Shown: positions 20,749 through 25,922 of the stretch, in pieces
How positions within the stretch are numbered: position 1 is the stretch's first letter
Layout of the letters: every line of letters begins with the position of its first letter
Assembly (NCBI GenBank): GCA_015679605.1
Contig: JAAAVE010000061.1
Location: forward strand, 1 to 25,922
Source of the DNA: Podila epigama
Lineage: Eukaryota > Mortierellomycota > Mortierellomycetes > Mortierellales > Mortierellaceae
DNA length: 25,922 bases
Direction of reading: 5' to 3'
Program-made: the position numbers and the translations under genes
Notes under the pieces: generated by a model
What the model was told of the DNA's origin: nothing
What the model saw: the letters and a program-made list of their open reading frames with translations, nothing else
Databases searched by the model: none

Positions 20749-21994
20749 TTAATACCGTGACGAAGCTTGAGTATGACTTGGTGAGGCGTTGGGGGTGATA
20801 TCCTGCATCATCGACATGGGACGATTGGCGCCTGCAACGGTAACCATAGATCCAGCTGCGGTTGAGGAGGCAGAGGCTGCATGTGTATTCATGCGTGGGC
20901 CTACATTGTTAGTGTTGATGTTATGATTCTTGTTAACATTGCTACTTGCTGTATTATTGGTTTCTGTTGTTATGATGGTTGCTGTTGACCTCACCTTGCA
21001 TCGTACCTTGTGTCATGGACGGAGACGCGTGGTGATGATGCGGTGGTTGTGACGAAGATGGTGGAGGAGGCAATAGTCCTCGCGAGGGAACAGGTCCTTG
21101 CCCAGGCCCAGGTCCTACTCGACCTCCTTGTGAAGCTCCAGAAACCTGTTGCGGTTGTTGCTGTTGCTGTTGTTGGGGCTGCAGATGCTGTGGTGGCATA
21201 GGATGCCGCATCATACCTCCGTGATTCACATTTCCAATCGCTTCTGCATACACTCCATTGGCTTGTGCTATAGGACAATCCTTGTGCGCCAATAAAAGCG
21301 CCTTCAAATGAATAATCTCATCCCGCAACATGGCTGTCTGATTCTGCAAATGCTCATTATCCGTCGACAAGTACTCCACCTTGGCCTGTAAGTTGGATAG
21401 CCACTGTTTCTTTCTCTGACGACATTTCAGCGCAGCTATTATTAATAATACCATTGATAATACATGTATATTTGAAAGTGGGTTGGTTATATACTGACGA
21501 TAGAGTCAAAAAAAAAAAAAGACAAATACTCCATATGTTCTTTACCTTGACGATTACGCTCCAAAAAGTTTTTACGCTTTTCTTCTTCATCCATCTTATC
21601 GTCACCTGTACTACTCGTCGCCTTCTTTTTATTCGGAGGAGGGTCAACGTTAGAACCATTGCCCGATTTGCGCGAAATCTCTGAATCATCGCTGACATCC
21701 TCCGATGGCACACGCGACCGGCGCACACCTCGGACGAACGATGGTTCGACACCATTCTTGGCCAACTGTGGTGCTGCTACCATGCCGGGCATACCAGGCA
21801 AGCTCTGGCCAGCCTTGGGTGGGCCGTGGGGCTGTGGATGTGGATGTGGATGTGAGTGTGGGTTGTGGTGCTGTTGATGCTGTTGCTGTTGTGGTTGTGG
21901 ATGTGGGTATGATGGGTGTGGATGATGTTGCTGCGAATGATGCTGTGGATGCTGAAGATGTTGTTGAGGATGCTGGGGATGTTGTGGATGTTGC

Positions 21995-22028
<34 letters not shown>

Positions 22029-23141
22029 GATGATGAGATGTCTGGTAGTGAGGTTGACCATGTGGAGCGCTTCCATTCATGTCTGTTCCATCGCGCTTTG
22101 GCCATTCTCGAAGAGCAGCTTGAGCTTGACTCAAGAGATGGAGATGGCCATGCTCGTTTTCAGGGTGTCCCTGTGCTGGCATCGATCGGTTGTTTATAGG
22201 TGCATGTGGATGAGGATTGAACTGCTGTGAGGGATGAGAGCTAGCCAAGGTACCTGTGGCTGAAACGGTGGCAATGTTGGTATTGGTATTTGGATTGAGA
22301 TTGGCATTGGCATTGGTATTGGTGTTGGTGTTGGTACTGGGGTTGACGTTGATATTGGTGGCTGGGAGGATAGAAGGGACGACGGGCGGGAATGGATCTG
22401 AAGCATGGGTGACTACAGCGACTGGAGGTACAGGCAAAGGTCCAGGGAGTCCGACAAAGGGGGCGACGTTGTTCTGGCCCAGGGGAGCGCCCGAGGTGAA
22501 GATGGTGGACATGGGATTGGTGGGAGAAGGCTTTGCAAAGACGATGGGATTCTGAGGACCTTCGAGCATGGACGGGGAGAGGGGACCCATGCGGAGAGAC
22601 TGAGCATCCCAGCCAAACTGGTCACTGTTGGGCGCGAGACGGCCAGACATGGAGGCGATGGGTGGGAGGACAGGCTTGGGCGTTTCGACCTTGACGGCAG
22701 GGTCCGACCCAGCTTTGCTGGACAAGCCGGAGAAGCTTTGTTCAAACGGGTTTGGTTCGAGGTCCAGCTTTGAACTTGCCTGGAGGTAGCGCATGGGGCT
22801 ACCACCATTCACGGGGGCCAGTGACTTTTCCGATTTATCCTTGTCTACGACTGTTGGAATGGAGAATGGCACCGAGGCCGGAGGAGAAGGAGGCAAATCT
22901 GTCAACAGAAGGGACAAGACAAAAGGCAAAGGTCAGTCGATTCAAGTCAGGCCGAGTCATTCAGCTACGCGCGCGCGGCCGAGGATATGATCACGGATAG
23001 AACAAGACGAAAGACAACAGCATAACAACAAAACTGCAAAAAAAAAAAAAAAAAATGGTGGAAACTACTTTTACCCATTGTCTTGCCAGGGATATCGTTG
23101 CTATGTGCAATGTTGGAGGACATCATGCCAACAGTGGCCAT
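20749..23141 (-). CDS. atf1: Atf1/CREB-type bZIP transcription factor
   Basis: Exons 23141-23075, 22898-21546, 21435-20995 and 20900-20749; all three introns are phase 1; 2,013 nt, 670 aa. The ATG sits in ACCATGG. Residues about 64-78 (SSKLDLEPNPFEQSF) match the conserved N-terminal Aft1/Atf1 segment. The centre is low-complexity: an Asn-Thr/Asn-Ala repeat, then a Gln/His-rich stretch. The bZIP basic region is about 463-485 (KRKNFLERNRQ AALKCRQRKKQW, with the N-AA-CR signature) and the leucines are at 489, 496, 503, 510 and 517. LKALLLAHKDCP follows, as in Atf1/ATF2 proteins. Intron 2 splits the basic region exactly between NRQ and AALKCR. The final intron has a CTAAC branch-like motif, and the last exon ends in SSRY. 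Family role: MAP-kinase (Sty1/Hog1/p38)-controlled stress transcription at CRE sites in the nucleus. Several Ser-Pro pairs could be kinase sites. Confidence 0.94.
21991..22029 (-). repeat. CAA/CAG polyglutamine tract in ATF1
   Basis: Thirteen or more near-pure CAA codons on the minus strand start a Gln/His/Pro-rich region that continues to about 21840 with HPQ and HPHPHP units. Confidence 0.92.
22274..22359 (-). repeat. Period-6 Asn-Thr / Asn-Ala repeat in ATF1
   Basis: Alternating AAT/AAC with ACC/GCC codons encodes NTNTNTNANANLNPNTNTN-type sequence. It is seen directly as a TTGGTA/TTGGCA hexamer array on the plus strand. Confidence 0.88.
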
Positions 23142-25378
23142 GGTCCAGAGTAGGTAGGAGAAGCGGAGGAAATGTCTGTTGAGCGGTTTAAACTGAAGTT
23201 CGACAAGGCTTCAGAAGTGTCCGAGAAACGGGGGCTTTTTTTTTGGTGAGTTTGAGTACTGAGAGAGAGAGTGTGTGTGTATGGATTGTATGGATGTGGA
23301 TGTATGTGGATGGATGTGTTGTGTGTGTGAATATGTGTATGAACGAAAGGTGTGTAAATGTGTTTGTGTGCAAGTGTCAAGAGTGTGCGAGTTTTGGTAT
23401 GTGGGCGCAAGGGGTAGATTAAAAGCTGCCGCTCGCAGGGTGATACTGGATGGATGAAATGTATGCCTTATGGATGGCTCAATCGATGCTGGTGCGTGTG
23501 TGTTCCCAAGGAAAGAATAAGCCGGTGGGTAAGGCAACAATGACGCGTTATCCTCTGCTTTTACTGTGTTTGTGAAGATGGATCTATTGGGATGGGATGG
23601 CTGTGATATAGAGAAGAATAGGTTGGTTAGTCAATAGAAGGTCGGTCGTTGCTGTCAAAGAGATGATAGAATGCAAGAAGAGTGTTTATGAACGAAAGAT
23701 GGATGGGATGGAATGAGGGATGCAATGAATGAATGAATGCTTCAAGGTGATTAACGATGGGAATGGGCTTATTGAGCATGATTGAGCATGATGGCTTTTT
23801 TTTTTTGCTGTGCTCCGAACAGAATGGCTCCGATGACGTCCTTGGCCAATGTCTTTTTTTCTTCAAGGTCACACTGCAGATGTAGAGATGGACAATTTTT
23901 CGTTGCATTCTCATTCCACTTTTCCAAAAAGATCTGATAGTTTCATTTGTGGATTGCACACTTTGCTCCTTGAACAAGGAAAGAGTAGTTGGATGAAATG
24001 TAGAGATGAGACTTTTTGTTTTTTTGTCTTGTTTAGGTTGGGATGGGTAAAGTGTGGCGAGTGAGTTGGTGTATGTGGTGAGTGTGGTGTGACCAAATCA
24101 AAATCATACAGTCAGATGAGTATAGAGTGAGAATTGAGGGAGGGAGGGAGAAGAGGAGAGATGTTGGAATAAAGATGATGATGATGATGATGATGAAGAA
24201 AAAGACAATGTGATGATTCGACTGCGATTCGTACAAGTGGGTGTTATAAAGTGAGAATCTGGGCTGAGAGATGTTTGTTTGGCTTATGCTGAATGAAAAA
24301 GGAATGAGGTCAATGACGACATGACTGTGCTGTGAGCCACAACGAGAAGGGGTGGCCAGTCAAGGAGAGAACGAGACACAGAGAAACGAAAGAAAAGGAT
24401 GGAAAATAAAGGGCAAAAAGAGAGTGAGAAAGAGAAGGAGAAAGAGATTGACGCACAGCTTCCAGAATAACGGTGAATGGTATTGTATTGAATGGCCTTT
24501 GGATGTATGAAAAGAGATTAGAGAGAGAGTGTGAGATGATGGATGAACCAAGATGGAGTCGAGGTCAAGTGAGAAAGAGAGATTACAAATCATGCGAACA
24601 AGTAATATATGTGTGTGTGTGTGTGTGTTGCCAAGGTGGACCTGAGTTGAATGGCTGAATGGGTGAAGGTGTGTGTGTCTGTGGATGAGTGAGTGAACAA
24701 GTGAGTGAACATGAAAAAGTCCAGTCTTACAGATGATGGATTCAAATGTTTGTCCAATGGGATAGTGCAGAGATGAGGGTGAGATGCTTTTAAAGTGTCA
24801 ATGGGAAAGTGAGCAAGTGAGAAAGTGAGGAAATGAGAATGAGAATAAAAGTGTTTGAGTGAGATTGATTGAACTCGGAATAAAAAAAAAACAAAATCTT
24901 TGACTGATAAAAGTGAGATTTACAAAAGAGACAATTTTTTTTTTTTTGCAGGTGATTTCTGCAGAGATGTGTGTGAGATATGTGGACGAGTGCGATGTGT
25001 TTGTCCTATCCTATCCCAAACCAGATATCGATCAATTCAATTCACGCCACACTCGCAGAACCACGGTGCAAAGATCACCCGTGTCATCAGCGCACTATCA
25101 ATCATAGAACGACACTACAAAACTCACTCTCAGCAATACTCGCACAGCACAGCACAAAGCCATTCATACAGTGCACTTTAGCAAACACGAAACACGAAAC
25201 ACATGTGCAGTAGCAACGTTAGGCTCCCCCACTCACGGCCTGTCCAGACCGGGCCCTGGCCCTGGCCATGGTGCTTTTTGATTTTTCTACAGGAAACAGC
25301 TGGTTCACATAAAACAACAACAGCATCAGAAAAAAAAAAAAAAAAAAAAAAAACGGCTCTTTGCGTCTTGCGTCAAAG
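23142..25378. other. ATF1 upstream region and spacer
   Basis: The ATF1 promoter and leader must lie in the first part. The plus strand is GA/GT-rich to about 24890 (CT-rich in the ATF1 sense), with (GT)n at 23271-23280 and 24609-24628, (GAT)n at 24174-24196, and GATGGAT and GAATGAAT units. From about 24960 the composition changes, and a GC-rich patch appears at 25221-25272. No open frame with a protein-like composition was found, and no upstream ATG occurs in the 100 nt preceding the ATF1 start. Confidence 0.6.
25221..25272. promoter_or_regulatory. GC-rich, partly palindromic patch (possible promoter element of a rightward gene)
   Basis: Against an AT-rich background this stretch contains GGCTCCCCCACTC, CGGCCTGTCC and nested GGGCCCTGGCCCTGGCC. 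It lies about 110-160 nt upstream of the candidate ATG at 25379. A role as promoter is inference from contrast in composition and position. Confidence 0.3.
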
Positions 25379-25390
25379 ATGACTTCCAAG
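25379..25390 (+). CDS. Candidate tiny first coding exon (MTSK) of a gene continuing past the window
   Basis: ATGACTTCCAAG is followed at once by GTAACA, a possible donor, and preceded by a pyrimidine-containing leader (CTCTTTGCGTCTTGCGTC) and the GC-rich patch. No exon is seen in the remaining 532 nt, and the window itself ends in ACAAACAG, an acceptor-like sequence. A very short first coding exon and a long first intron are typical of fungal ribosomal-protein genes. An M(S/T)SK start followed by an intron would fit uL1 (RPL10A), among others. This is a guess from 12 nt and should be treated as such. Confidence 0.2.
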
Positions 25391-25922
25391 GTAACAACGA
25401 CTCTTTTTTTTTTACCCCCTTAATCGCACATCATTTTCCTTTATTTTGCAATTGGAGAACTGAACTGAAGGAAGGAGTCTATGAGTCTATTGAATGTTGA
25501 GATGGATAGATAGGGGAGAGGACCATGCCCAATGCATCCTATCGAATGCACATGTGTCCTCTTGTGTTCTGTGTGTCCTGTATTCCATGTTATTTTTGCC
25601 CAATGTTTGACCTATGTCGCCTTTTGTGTCTCTGTAGTGGTTAATGATGAGTAAGAAGTAGCTGTTTGTGATTGTTGGTAGTAGTAGAGTTGCTAGTATT
25701 TGTTACTAGTTGTTAATTGTAGCTGATAGAAGTTGTGAGTAGTTGTTAGATAATTGTCAGTCGTTGTAAGTAAGTTGTTGCTGTAGGTAGTAATAGTAGT
25801 AAGTAGTAGCAGCTGGAAGTAGTCGTAGAAGTTGATGCCTTCCCAATTTGACCACACACACATCCATTGCCAAAGGGCACCCACATATTGTCGTCCAGCC
25901 AACCATCACCTGTCACAAACAG
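25391..25922. other. Right-end region without recognisable exon (possible first intron)
   Basis: AT- and T-rich, with TAGTAGTAG/GTTGTAAG-type degenerate repeats at 25670-25830 and no protein-like open frame on either strand. It would be the 5' intron if the 25379 exon is real; otherwise it is plain spacer. Confidence 0.5.

Noticed and set aside
21705-22199. 164-codon plus-strand frame (VVVVVVVVVV, VDVDVDV)
   Set aside because: Antisense shadow of the ATF1 polyglutamine and His-Pro repeats.

Overview
The window looks like nuclear DNA of a filamentous fungus. It has intron-rich protein genes whose best matches are fungal or pan-eukaryotic families: a Bem1-type polarity scaffold, a RasGEF, a Prp4-type splicing kinase, an Atf1-type bZIP factor, the NatD histone acetyltransferase and a fungal TauD-like dioxygenase. 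Introns with GT(AAG)/AG borders, long Gln/His/Asn/Ser tracts in proteins, CT-rich sense-strand leaders and microsatellite-laden spacers suggest an early-diverging lineage such as Mortierellomycota or Mucoromycota. That placement is inference, since no taxonomic marker is present.

Layout. (1) 1-893, minus: TauD/sulfonate dioxygenase, cut by the window start. (2) 894-3088: gene-free, repeat-rich spacer. (3) 3089-7801, minus: RasGEF rebuilt here from four exons. Two short 5' exons encode an MIT-like helical N-terminus, and a Q-rich and PxxP-rich middle precedes the Cdc25 domain. (4) 7802-8493: divergent promoter. (5) 8494-10833, plus: NAA40/NatD in 7-8 exons, including a GC-AG intron. (6) 10834-12824: spacer with diverged satellites. 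(7) 12825-16209, plus: BEM1-like SH3-SH3-PX-PB1 scaffold with a 1,062 nt intron. (8) 16210-16906: short spacer. (9) 16907-20594, plus: Prp4 kinase with a long RS/acidic N-terminus. (10) 20749-23141, minus: Atf1-like bZIP factor, convergent with the kinase gene across 154 nt. (11) 23142-25922: spacer. Its right end may hold the tiny first coding exon of another plus-strand gene (25379-25390).

How the genes relate. The RasGEF and the Bem1-like scaffold are two genes apart and could act in one Ras-Cdc42 polarity pathway. The RasGEF carries class-type PxxP motifs that are plausible SH3 ligands. Prp4 (spliceosome activation), NatD (histone H4/H2A N-terminal acetylation) and Atf1 (stress transcription) are housekeeping or regulatory genes with no obvious operational link, as is normal for a eukaryotic chromosome. 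I see no mobile element with coding capacity, no rRNA or tRNA gene and no CRISPR array. Exon joins were checked by hand for phase and total length. For the RasGEF, BEM1, PRP4, ATF1 and NAA40 models the coding sum is a multiple of three.
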